The notes under the pieces were generated by a model that saw only the letters and a program-made list of their open reading frames with translations, did not search any database and was not told where the DNA came from. 17,725 nucleotides of DNA from Deltaproteobacteria bacterium. GTDB lineage: Bacteria; Desulfobacterota; Desulfobaccia; Desulfobaccales; 0-14-0-80-60-11. Both the position numbers and the translations under genes were made by a program. The stretch is from contig JAKAGH010000022.1 in NCBI GenBank assembly GCA_021817645.1, forward strand, positions 1 to 17,725, written 5' to 3'. Of the stretch, positions 7,721 through 13,430 are shown piece after piece. Within the stretch, counting starts at the first letter, position 1, and each line of letters opens with the position of its first letter.

Positions 7721-8071
7721 TTATTCGTACTGTGGCCGCAGATGGATGAAGAATACCTCCCGCAGGTATTTGCTCTGTAAGATGACGGAGCCGTCAGTCC
7801 GGGAAGAGAAGGCCTGGAGCTCAAACTCCTCGTCGGGAAACCAGTCGGTGGCAAAGGCCAGGCCCGCGTCAAACCGGCGGATGGTAATCTGGCATTCATC
7901 CGCGGCCTCCAGGGGAAAGGCCAGGTACACGGTAAAGCTCAACGATTCCGGGGTGGAGACGATGCTGGCCTTTTTGGATTCCCAGATCTCGTACTTGGGG
8001 TCGCCAAATCCGGACAGCCAATAAAGGGTGATATAGGGGAGGTCTGCAAACATCCCCGGCGCGGTATCCAT
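7721..8071 (-). CDS. Hypothetical protein, 116 aa
   Basis: I do not recognise this protein. From the ATG at 8071 it reads MDTAPGMFADLPYITLYWLS and continues through strand-like alternating segments (SLSFTVYLAFPLEA, CQITIRRFDAGLAF, GSVILQSKYLREVFFIHLRP), suggesting a compact beta-rich cytosolic domain. An ATG at 8050 is an alternative start; neither has a good ribosome binding site. The frame stays open to a TTG at 8197, but that extension looks non-coding. It is convergent with the hybrid kinase, whose stop lies 90 bp away. The compositional pattern supports real coding, but the function is unknown. Confidence 0.55.
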   Translation of the reverse strand: MDTAPGMFADLPYITLYWLSGFGDPKYEIWESKKASIVSTPESLSFTVYLAFPLEAADECQITIRRFDAGLAFATDWFPDEEFELQAFSSRTDGSVILQSKYLREVFFIHLRPQYE

Positions 8072-8250
8072 GTGCTTATGACTCTGGGCTCTGTAAGTGC
8101 AGGAATTGATGGTGAACAAGAAAACTTTATGTGAAAAAAAAATAAAGTCAAGAATTCCCGGTATTAGGGTGGCCGGCAGACTAAAAGCCCGCTGCAAAAC
8201 CTATTTCCAGAATCACTGTGAATCAGCCAGGCAGGGGAATGTGAGGAAAA

Positions 8251-8331
8251 ATCCCCCCTTTTCTAAAGGGGGGTAGGGGGGATTATATAAGCGCCCGATA
8301 ATCCCCCTAAATCCCCCTTTAGGAAAGGGGG
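8251..8331. repeat. C/G-run inverted repeat (MITE/REP-like)
   Basis: Two arms of about 35 bp are inverted copies. The left arm (8251-8286) begins ATCCCCCCTTTTCTAAAGG and ends in GGGGGGATTAT. The right arm (8298-8331) begins ATAATCCCCCTAAATCCCC and ends AGGAAAGGGGG. They flank a short AAGCGCCCG centre, and each arm also folds on itself through its C and G runs. This is a common shape for dispersed non-autonomous elements in bacterial genomes. It lies between the 116-aa gene and the DUF169 gene. Confidence 0.7.
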
Positions 8332-8434
8332 TCTTTAAAACCTGCGTTCTCGAAATCTATAATGGCTGTGAATATATTTGCGACTAAGAAACAGGTTTAA
8401 AATAAGTTATAGAGCCGCCCCATCCCGGTTTTGA

Positions 8435-9163
8435 TTATTTTCCCTCATGGGATTTTTGCAGCATGGCGATGGGCTTGGCCATGCCCATGAGGTGCCGGTG
8501 GGTGGCCGCCAGTGCGCTCACCGGCAGGCCCAGCATCAGGTGGCAGGGGTCCAGGCCGGTTTTTAGGCGGCAGCCCAGGCCCAAGAAAGTGATATTGGGA
8601 ATTCCCTGGAGCAAGGGCATGACCGTAATATCCGAGCAGCCCCCCAAGGCCCCGCCGGATTGCGGCAGATCCATCCTGCCGCCCTTCTCATAATTCAACG
8701 CATACAACAGCCACATCGCCTGCTCGCTGTTGACGGTGAAGACCACCACCTGGGGGTTTTCCTTAAAGGCCGATAAGGGGGCGATGAACGCGGCCCGGGT
8801 CTGGCCCGGCTCCAGGTAAAGTGCTTGGCGGATGGTGGCCGCAGAGGCCTCCTCAGTGCTGTAGAGGCCCACGCCATATTTTTCCAGGACTCCGTCGTCC
8901 AGGAACTCTTCCAATTCCCGGCCCTTTTCGAAACCCAGGACCGCGGTGCCCAGTTTGCAGCCCATCTGGTCTCTGGTGAGCAGCAATCTCCGGCCCTCTC
9001 CGGCCAACACCAGGGCCTGGCAGTAGCTCTTGAATTGCCCCTCGGTAAAGGGCAAATCCGGCGGCAACGGGTCGGTTTCTCGATAGAGAGTCACCCCCAC
9101 GGGGGCATATCTGAGCCCTAAAGCGGTGAGCAGGTCCTGGGACAGGGAGCGGAAGTCGATCAT
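8435..9163 (-). CDS. DUF169 family protein
   Basis: 242 residues from the ATG at 9163, with GGAG eight bases upstream. It matches my recollection of the DUF169 (COG2043) family: an opening like LLTALGLRYAPVGVTLY, a central QMGCKLGTAVLGF, GGALGGCSDI, and FLGLGCRLKTGLDP. Cysteines at 48, 69, 176, 198 and 207 lie in these conserved-looking blocks and could bind a metal or an iron-sulfur cluster. The family is common in strict anaerobes and archaea and has no established function that I know of. There is no signal peptide, so it is cytosolic. It stands alone, with an inverted repeat in its upstream region. Confidence 0.85.
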   Translation of the reverse strand: MIDFRSLSQDLLTALGLRYAPVGVTLYRETDPLPPDLPFTEGQFKSYCQALVLAGEGRRLLLTRDQMGCKLGTAVLGFEKGRELEEFLDDGVLEKYGVGLYSTEEASAATIRQALYLEPGQTRAAFIAPLSAFKENPQVVVFTVNSEQAMWLLYALNYEKGGRMDLPQSGGALGGCSDITVMPLLQGIPNITFLGLGCRLKTGLDPCHLMLGLPVSALAATHRHLMGMAKPIAMLQKSHEGK

Positions 9164-9215
9164 GGCAAAATCTCCGGCTATTAAAGAAAATTAATCTTCA
9201 TCCATATCATAAACT

Positions 9216-9241
9216 GGGTGGAAGACAAACCACTTCCACCC
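9216..9241. promoter_or_regulatory. Inverted repeat upstream of the DUF169 gene
   Basis: GGGTGGAAG (9216-9224) and CTTCCACCC (9233-9241) are perfect 9-bp arms around an 8-base spacer, 53-78 bp before the DUF169 start. On the minus strand a TATGAT -10-like box lies just downstream (about 9206-9211), so the palindrome would cover the promoter. An operator is the simplest reading; an RNA hairpin is also possible. Confidence 0.35.
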
Positions 9242-9336
9242 GAATAATTTAAAAGGAATTTCAGAGAAGCTGGTTGAAAGAGGGGCAGCACCGGCAAGCC
9301 CTCGATACTCCTCCACCTTCCCCTGTCGTAAAAATC

Positions 9337-9367
9337 AAAAGGGTCAGCCCGGGGACTGACCCCTTTT
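9337..9367 (-). terminator. Rho-independent terminator of the two-repeat protein gene
   Basis: AAAAGGGTCAG (9337-9347) pairs with CTGACCCCTTTT (9356-9367) with one bulged base and an 8-base loop. Read on the minus strand, the stem is followed by TTTTGATTTTT. It lies 44 bp past the stop of the gene ending at 9411. Confidence 0.75.
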
Positions 9368-9410
9368 CCCTGAGCCGCGGCGGCGCGGTTTCTAGCTTGA
9401 TCCTGCCTGT

Positions 9411-9893
9411 TTAAGCACTTACATTAATAGCTTTGGCGGCGCTTAGCAGGCTGCTGACAGCGGTGTTACTGGTGGTATTGGTGCTATTGCCGTTATTGGC
9501 GTACAAGCTCGCGGCCTGGCTGGCGCCAACCGTCTGCTGGTGATGATGGTGCCCGTAGCTCGCCTGGGCAGTTTGCAGGTCTTGCTGCAGGGCCGCAAGG
9601 GCCTTTTGCGCTCCGGTCAAATCCCCGGAGCTGAGGCTTTGGGACAGTCCCTGAATATCAGTGCTGATCGGGTTCGTGGAGTTGGTGGAGCCGGTGGTCT
9701 GATTGCTCTGCTGGGCGCTCTGCACTGATTGCAGGCCTTGCTGCACCGCGGCGAAGGACTTCTGGGCTACTGCCAGACCGCCCGCTTTGAGACTTTGGGC
9801 CAACCCTTGGACATCGTTCTTGGGTTGCTGCACCCCTGATTGCGGACTGACCTGGCGATGACCGAAACTGAAACTAATTGCGGGTATAAACAT
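9411..9893 (-). CDS. Two-repeat helical protein with His4 run
   Basis: 160 residues with a strong GGAGAGGGG ribosome binding site. It contains two copies of a unit of about 33 residues: 26-58 (NDVQGLAQSLKAGGLAVAQK and so on) and 78-110 (TDIQGLSQSLSSGDLTGAQK and so on), each ending in an AALQQ/AAVQQ-type helix. A Ser/Thr/Asn/Gln linker joins them, then GHHHHQQ at 114-120 and a tail rich in Asn, Thr and Ser. Proteins with this QGLxQSLxSGDLxGAQ pattern occur as uncharacterised proteins in several Proteobacteria. There is no cysteine and no clear signal peptide. The His run could bind metal. It is transcribed alone and ends at a good terminator. Confidence 0.75.
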   Translation of the reverse strand: MFIPAISFSFGHRQVSPQSGVQQPKNDVQGLAQSLKAGGLAVAQKSFAAVQQGLQSVQSAQQSNQTTGSTNSTNPISTDIQGLSQSLSSGDLTGAQKALAALQQDLQTAQASYGHHHHQQTVGASQAASLYANNGNSTNTTSNTAVSSLLSAAKAINVSA

Positions 9894-10215
9894 ACCCCTC
9901 TCCTGTGGAAAAGATGTTTAAGGACAAGGAAATCTCCTCTGATCTCACCCGCGGCCCGGCCCCCATTTTTATGCACCCGCGCCGCCGCCAGTGGCAATCC
10001 TTGCCGCGTGCACGGCAATCCTTGCCACTTGCTTTTCTGGGGGCCTCACCGCCGGCAAAACCGCCGGTAGTGCCAATATCCGGATTATCTCTGCCGCCAG
10101 AGAGAGATTTCCCCGGTAACGGCGATCGGCTGATCCAGATATTATGCATACCTTGTGCCGCAGCCGCAGGACCTCTTTCCCTGGGCGCGGGACCGGAAAT
10201 TTGATAAAATAAATT
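9894..10215. other. Gene-free region between divergent genes
   Basis: This 322-bp gap separates the minus-strand two-repeat gene from the plus-strand ahbD. Open frames on both strands run through it, but they are Pro/Arg-rich and share no recognisable feature. It contains a tandem palindrome pair (9993-10026) and, just before ahbD, the AT-rich GATAAAATAAATT that probably contributes a promoter. Confidence 0.5.
9993..10026. promoter_or_regulatory. Tandem GGCAATCCTTGCC palindromes, 21 bp apart
   Basis: GGCAA-TCC-TTGCC occurs at 9993-10005 and identically at 10014-10026, separated by GCGTGCAC. Each copy is itself an inverted repeat, and the 21-bp period places them on the same face of the helix. 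They lie between divergent genes, as expected of an operator for a dimeric regulator, about 100 bp from the 9893 start and 190 bp from ahbD. Confidence 0.4.
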
Positions 10216-11274
10216 ATGTCTCAAGAAGAAGCCAAAAAGACTCCTGTCTTAAGATTGCTGGCCTGGGAGACCACCCGGCGCTGCAACCTGGCCTGCCTCC
10301 ACTGCCGCGCGGCCGCGGGTTCCGGGCCTTATCCCGGAGAACTGACCACGGCCGAGGGGATGAAGCTGCTCGACGACCTGGCCGGCATGGGCCAGGCGGT
10401 GGTCATCCTTACCGGCGGCGAGCCCTTGCTCCGGGATGACATCTATGAGCTCGCGGCCTACGGCACGCAGCGCGGCCAGCGCATGGTGATGGCCGTCAAC
10501 GGCACCCTGATGACGCCGGATATCGCTGCCCGCCTGAAGGAAGTGGGCATTCAGAGGGTGTCCATCTCCATCGACGGGGCCACTGCGGCCAGCCACGACG
10601 CGCTGCGCGCGGTGCCCGGGGCCTATGAAGGGGCTCTTGCCGGCATCGCGGCCTGCCGGCAGGCCGGGCTGCCTTTCCAGATCAACACCACCGTCACCCG
10701 GGCCAACCGGGGGGAACTCCCCGCGATCCACGAATTGGCCCTGGCCCTGGGGGCTGCGGCCCATCACGTCTTTGTCCTGGTGCCCACGGGCCGGGGTGAA
10801 GACATCCCGGAGCAACTGGTCAGCCCCGAAGAATACGAAGAGACCCTGCGCTGGCTCCTGGCCCGGCAAAAAGAGGGCCGCCTGTTCATCAAGCCCACCT
10901 GTGCCCCCCAATTTTACCGGCTCTGGCGCCAGGACGCGGCCGACCGGGGCGAGAAGATCACTCCCGCCACCCACGGCATGGAAGCCATGACCAAGGGTTG
11001 CCTGGGGGGGCAGGGCTTTGCTTTTGTTTCCTATAAGGGGGAGGTTCAGCCCTGCGGTTACCTGGACCTGGTGGCGGGCAACATCAGGGAAACGCCTTTT
11101 CCGGAAATCTGGGCCAATTCCGAGCTATTTCAACAACTGCGGCGGGTGGACGACTACCGGGGCAAGTGCCATTCCTGCCAATACCGCAGAGTCTGCGGCG
11201 GCTGCCGGGCCCGGGCCTATGCCCTGGTCGGCGACGTCCTGGGGGAAGACCCCATCTGCCCCTATGAGGGCTGA
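10216..11274 (+). CDS. ahbD: AhbD-type radical SAM heme b synthase
   Basis: 352 residues. CNLACLHC (C23, C27, C30) is the radical SAM CxxxCxxC site, GGEP lies at 67-70 and SISIDGA at 117-123. The C-terminal half has C262, C280, and a CHSCQYRRVCGGCRARAY cluster (C318, C321, C327, C330), plus C348 in PICPYE, which can hold a second iron-sulfur cluster as in AhbD/NirJ proteins. AhbD decarboxylates the two propionates of iron-coproporphyrin III to make heme b, the last step of the siroheme-dependent pathway. The next gene encodes a siroheme decarboxylase subunit, which supports AhbD over other SPASM-like proteins. The ATG has no Shine-Dalgarno sequence; TAAAAT lies at 10205-10210. AhbC-like or NirJ activity is the main alternative. 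Confidence 0.85.
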   Translation: MSQEEAKKTPVLRLLAWETTRRCNLACLHCRAAAGSGPYPGELTTAEGMKLLDDLAGMGQAVVILTGGEPLLRDDIYELAAYGTQRGQRMVMAVNGTLMTPDIAARLKEVGIQRVSISIDGATAASHDALRAVPGAYEGALAGIAACRQAGLPFQINTTVTRANRGELPAIHELALALGAAAHHVFVLVPTGRGEDIPEQLVSPEEYEETLRWLLARQKEGRLFIKPTCAPQFYRLWRQDAADRGEKITPATHGMEAMTKGCLGGQGFAFVSYKGEVQPCGYLDLVAGNIRETPFPEIWANSELFQQLRRVDDYRGKCHSCQYRRVCGGCRARAYALVGDVLGEDPICPYEG

Positions 11275-11282
11275 GGAAAGCG

Positions 11283-11406
11283 AAAGATTAACCACCAAGA
11301 CACAGAGGCACGAAGTTTCACTAAGGAAAAGATTTATGCTTTGTCGTAAAACGCCAAAGCATAAAAATTATCTTGGTGAACCTTTGTGTCTTGGTGGTTA
11401 ATCTTT
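11283..11406. repeat. Two-tier palindrome copy A (ahbD/ahbA-B gap)
   Basis: Outer arms at 11283-11308 and 11381-11406 match inverted at 25 of 26 positions; the core is TTAACCACCAAGACACA. The inner stem TATGCTTTG (11335-11343) pairs perfectly with CAAAGCATA (11355-11363), and CGT/ACG in the loop can add three pairs. It fills the gap between ahbD (stop at 11274) and the next gene (ATG at 11431), so it would be transcribed within the likely operon. Confidence 0.85.
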
Positions 11407-11430
11407 TATATTCAAAGAAAAGAGGCGCCT

Positions 11431-11907
11431 ATGGAATCTCATAAAGCTTCCCGGACCCCGTTAGACGATCTGGACAAGGCCATCCTCAATGAAATCCAGT
11501 CCCATTTTCCCATAGTCTCCCGGCCGTATGCGGAGATGGGGCAAAGGACCGGGGTTTCGGAGGAAGAAGTGCTGAGCCGGGTGCAGGCCATGGTGGACGC
11601 GGGGGTCATCCGCCGCATCGGCGCCAATTTTACTTCCCGGAAACTCGGTTATACCAGCACCCTGTGCGCCGCGGCCGTCGCGCCGGAGTTGCTGGACCGC
11701 TTTGTGGACACGGTCAACCACTACCCCGGGGTGACGCACAACTATCTGCGCCGCCACCACTTTAACGTCTGGTTCACCCTCATCGCGCCCTCGCCGGAGA
11801 GATTGAAAGAAATCCTGCAAGAAATCTCCCAGACCACCGGAGTGCAAGAAATCCTCAGTCTGCCGGCGCACGAAATATTCAAAATCAAAGTGGATTTCCC
11901 GGTGTAA
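11431..11907 (+). CDS. Siroheme decarboxylase subunit (AhbA/AhbB family)
   Basis: 158 residues from the ATG at 11431, preceded by AGAGG; a longer frame from the TTG at 11386 begins inside the palindromic repeat and is unlikely. Residues about 11-62 form a Lrp/AsnC-like helix-turn-helix (ILNEIQSHFPIVSRPYAEMG to GVIRRIGANF). Residues about 72-158 form the RAM-like beta-alpha domain with VTHNYLRRHHFNVWFTL at 101-117 and a KIKVDF end. This THNYLR...NVWFT block is typical of siroheme decarboxylases, which turn siroheme into 12,18-didecarboxysiroheme. AhbA and AhbB are paralogous partners; I cannot say which this is, and the other subunit is not in the window. Lying 3' of ahbD on the same strand, it supports the alternative heme pathway. 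A plain AsnC regulator is less likely. Confidence 0.85.
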   Translation: MESHKASRTPLDDLDKAILNEIQSHFPIVSRPYAEMGQRTGVSEEEVLSRVQAMVDAGVIRRIGANFTSRKLGYTSTLCAAAVAPELLDRFVDTVNHYPGVTHNYLRRHHFNVWFTLIAPSPERLKEILQEISQTTGVQEILSLPAHEIFKIKVDFPV

Positions 11908-11916
11908 GGGAAAAAC

Positions 11917-12048
11917 TTCACCACAGAGACACAGAGACACAGAGAGCGCAGAGATACACAGAGGTAATTAAAAAAGCTTTGGCGCCAAGGCGCCAAAGCT
12001 TTAATTTTTTCTCTGTGAACCTCTGTGTCCTCTGTGTCTCTGTGGTTA
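11917..12048. repeat. Two-tier palindrome copy B (convergent gap)
   Basis: The left arm starts TTCACCACAGAGACACAGAG (from 11917). The right arm ends in CTCTGTGTCTCTGTGGTTAA (to 12048). The inner stem AAAGCTTTGGCGCC (11973-11986) pairs perfectly with GGCGCCAAAGCTTT (11989-12002). It lies between the converging ahbA/B-type and universal stress genes, and its last three bases are the stop codon of the latter. On both strands the stem is followed by a T-rich run, so it could end transcription from both sides. Confidence 0.85.
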
Positions 12049-12504
12049 ATCTTTATCCAGGGGCACACAGAGCACGGGGCAGGGCAGCAGGCGCACCACC
12101 TTTTCGGCAGTGGAGCCGAAGAAGAGGTCTTCCAGGGGCCGGGCACCGCTGGTGCGGCCGTAGCCGCCCAGGGCCACCAGGTCCACGGCCAGGTCCCGGG
12201 CAATGATGGCGATCTCCTGGAAGGGCAGGCCCACGGCCACCATGCTTTCTACTTCCAGATCATCGGTTTGCCAGCGGGCCAGAAATTCGCTCATCTGCAC
12301 CTGGGCCCGTTCCCGGAGTTCCGGCAGGAAGGAATCGGGCTTCCGCTTCAGGTATTCGGCCAGGCGCACCACCAGTTTCTGATTGATGACATGGAGCAGG
12401 ACGATTTTGGTCCCCAGACTCTTGGCCAGCTTTTTGGCCATTTGGAAGGCCGCGCCCGCGCCCTCGGAAAAATCGGTGGCCACCAGGATGGTCTGCAGGT
12501 CCAT
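12046..12504 (-). CDS. Universal stress protein (UspA family)
   Basis: 152 residues, one Usp domain. It starts MDLQTILVATDFSEGA (D11 at the usual ATP-site Asp), has LLHVINQ at 37-43 and ends STAEKVVRLLPCPVLCVP. The ATP-binding loop normally reads G-x2-G-x9-G-S/T; here G113-GY-G116 is followed by 13 residues (RTSGARPLEDLFF) before G130-S131, so the loop is four longer than usual. There is no signal sequence; likely a cytosolic dimer. A weak AAAGG precedes the ATG. The stop codon TAA is supplied by the outer arm of repeat copy B. Same strand as the thioredoxin-like gene upstream, with repeat copy C in between. Confidence 0.92.
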   Translation of the reverse strand: MDLQTILVATDFSEGAGAAFQMAKKLAKSLGTKIVLLHVINQKLVVRLAEYLKRKPDSFLPELRERAQVQMSEFLARWQTDDLEVESMVAVGLPFQEIAIIARDLAVDLVALGGYGRTSGARPLEDLFFGSTAEKVVRLLPCPVLCVPLDKD

Positions 12505-12528
12505 GGCTAGAACCTTTAATTAAAAAAT

Positions 12529-12653
12529 TTCACCACAGAGACACAGAGAGCACAAAGATACACAGAGATAATAATTTTTTGGTGTGGCGCCTCCGCCACA
12601 CCAAAAATCTTTTCCTCTGTGAAACTCCGTGTCCTCTGTGCCTCTGTGGTTGA
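12529..12653. repeat. Two-tier palindrome copy C
   Basis: The left arm begins TTCACCACAGAGACACAGAG (12529). The right arm ends in CCTCTGTGGTTGATC (about 12653). The inner stem TTTTTGGTGTGGCG (12576-12589) pairs perfectly over 14 bp with CGCCACACCAAAAA (12594-12607) around CCTC. The inner stem sequence differs wholly from copies A, B and D, although pairing is intact. It lies between the thioredoxin-like and universal stress genes, both on the minus strand. Confidence 0.85.
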
Positions 12654-12659
12654 TCCTTT

Positions 12660-13223
12660 TTACTTCGCCAGCTTCTTAATTTCTTTCAGGGCCTCATCCG
12701 CGCTCTCAAAGGTGCCGATGTGGACCCACAGGATCTTGCCGGATTTATCCACCAGATAACTCACCGGATAGGGGTGGAAATTCACTGCATCTCCCCAGGC
12801 GCTCTTGCTGTCCGCAATCTGGGGAAATTGGATCTTCTGAAACATCTTCCACATCTTCACGGCATTAGCATCGTTTCCCTGAGCCAGTCCCAGGAACTTC
12901 ACTTTGTCTTTAAGCGCGGCGTCCTGCTGCACTTTGTCGAAAAGCTGGTTCATGATGGGAGCCTGGGCCATGCAATGGGGACAGGTGGTATTGAACTGCT
13001 CCACCAAGATGTAAGGAGCTTTAACGTCCTTGATGGTGAATTCCGCAGCTTTGGCCAGGCCGAGATACTTGGCGTCCTGGTCGGACGTGGGTGCGGGAAA
13101 TTTAAAGTTGCCCACTGATTGTCCGGCTTTGGGCTCCACATCCGCGGCCATGGACACCGCGGCGGCAAAGACTAACAGGGCCAGGCAGCTACCCAGGGCC
13201 AACCACCGGCTTTTGCGCTTCAT
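12660..13223 (-). CDS. Exported thioredoxin-like protein with CPHC site
   Basis: 187 residues with AAAGGGG before the ATG. Residues 1-27 are a signal peptide with cleavage probable at SMA/AD. The thioredoxin fold follows: VEQFNTTCPHCMAQAP holds the redox pair C81/C84 in CPHC (the DsbA-type dipeptide, found in various TlpA-like proteins too), and YPVSYLVDKSGKI has the cis-proline P153 before the last strands. Length and a LGLAQGNDANAV insert fit the TlpA/ResA and peroxiredoxin-like group. It probably acts on periplasmic disulfides or cytochrome maturation; direction (oxidase or reductase) cannot be told. A cytochrome link would suit the nearby heme genes, but that is inference only. Confidence 0.87.
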   Translation of the reverse strand: MKRKSRWLALGSCLALLVFAAAVSMAADVEPKAGQSVGNFKFPAPTSDQDAKYLGLAKAAEFTIKDVKAPYILVEQFNTTCPHCMAQAPIMNQLFDKVQQDAALKDKVKFLGLAQGNDANAVKMWKMFQKIQFPQIADSKSAWGDAVNFHPYPVSYLVDKSGKILWVHIGTFESADEALKEIKKLAK

Positions 13224-13294
13224 TGCGTACCCCTTTCATGGTTTTTGGCAAATGATAAATTATGCCGGGCCAAAGGGCAAGAAATTTAGGCAAG

Positions 13295-13423
13295 AGATTA
13301 ACCACAAAGACACAGAGGTCACAGAGTTTCACAGAGAAAAAGATTGTGCTTCGGCGCAAAACGCCAAAGCATAATAATTACCTCTGTGTATCTCTGAGTT
13401 CTCTGGGTCTCTGTGGTTAATCT
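13295..13423. repeat. Two-tier palindrome copy D
   Basis: The left arm begins AGATTAACCACAAAGACACA (13295). The right arm ends in TCTCTGTGGTTAATCT (13423). The inner stem TGTGCTTCGGCG (13345-13356) faces CGCCAAAGCATA (13362-13373) with one mismatch and one G-T pair. The inner sequence is close to copy A (shared CGCCAAAGCATA). It lies between the helicase and thioredoxin-like genes, both on the minus strand. Confidence 0.85.
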
Positions 13424-13430
13424 TGTTCTT

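Noticed and set aside
9993..10026. Minimal CRISPR or attachment site
   Set aside because: Only two 13-bp copies with an 8-bp spacer; the palindromic phased layout fits an operator better.
9905..10204. 99-codon plus-strand frame between the divergent genes
   Set aside because: Starts in the ribosome binding region of the opposite gene, is Pro/Arg-rich and shows no domain.
11283..13423. CRISPR array
   Set aside because: The repeated arms are spaced by whole genes or variable loops, are inverted within each copy, and lack regular spacers or cas genes.
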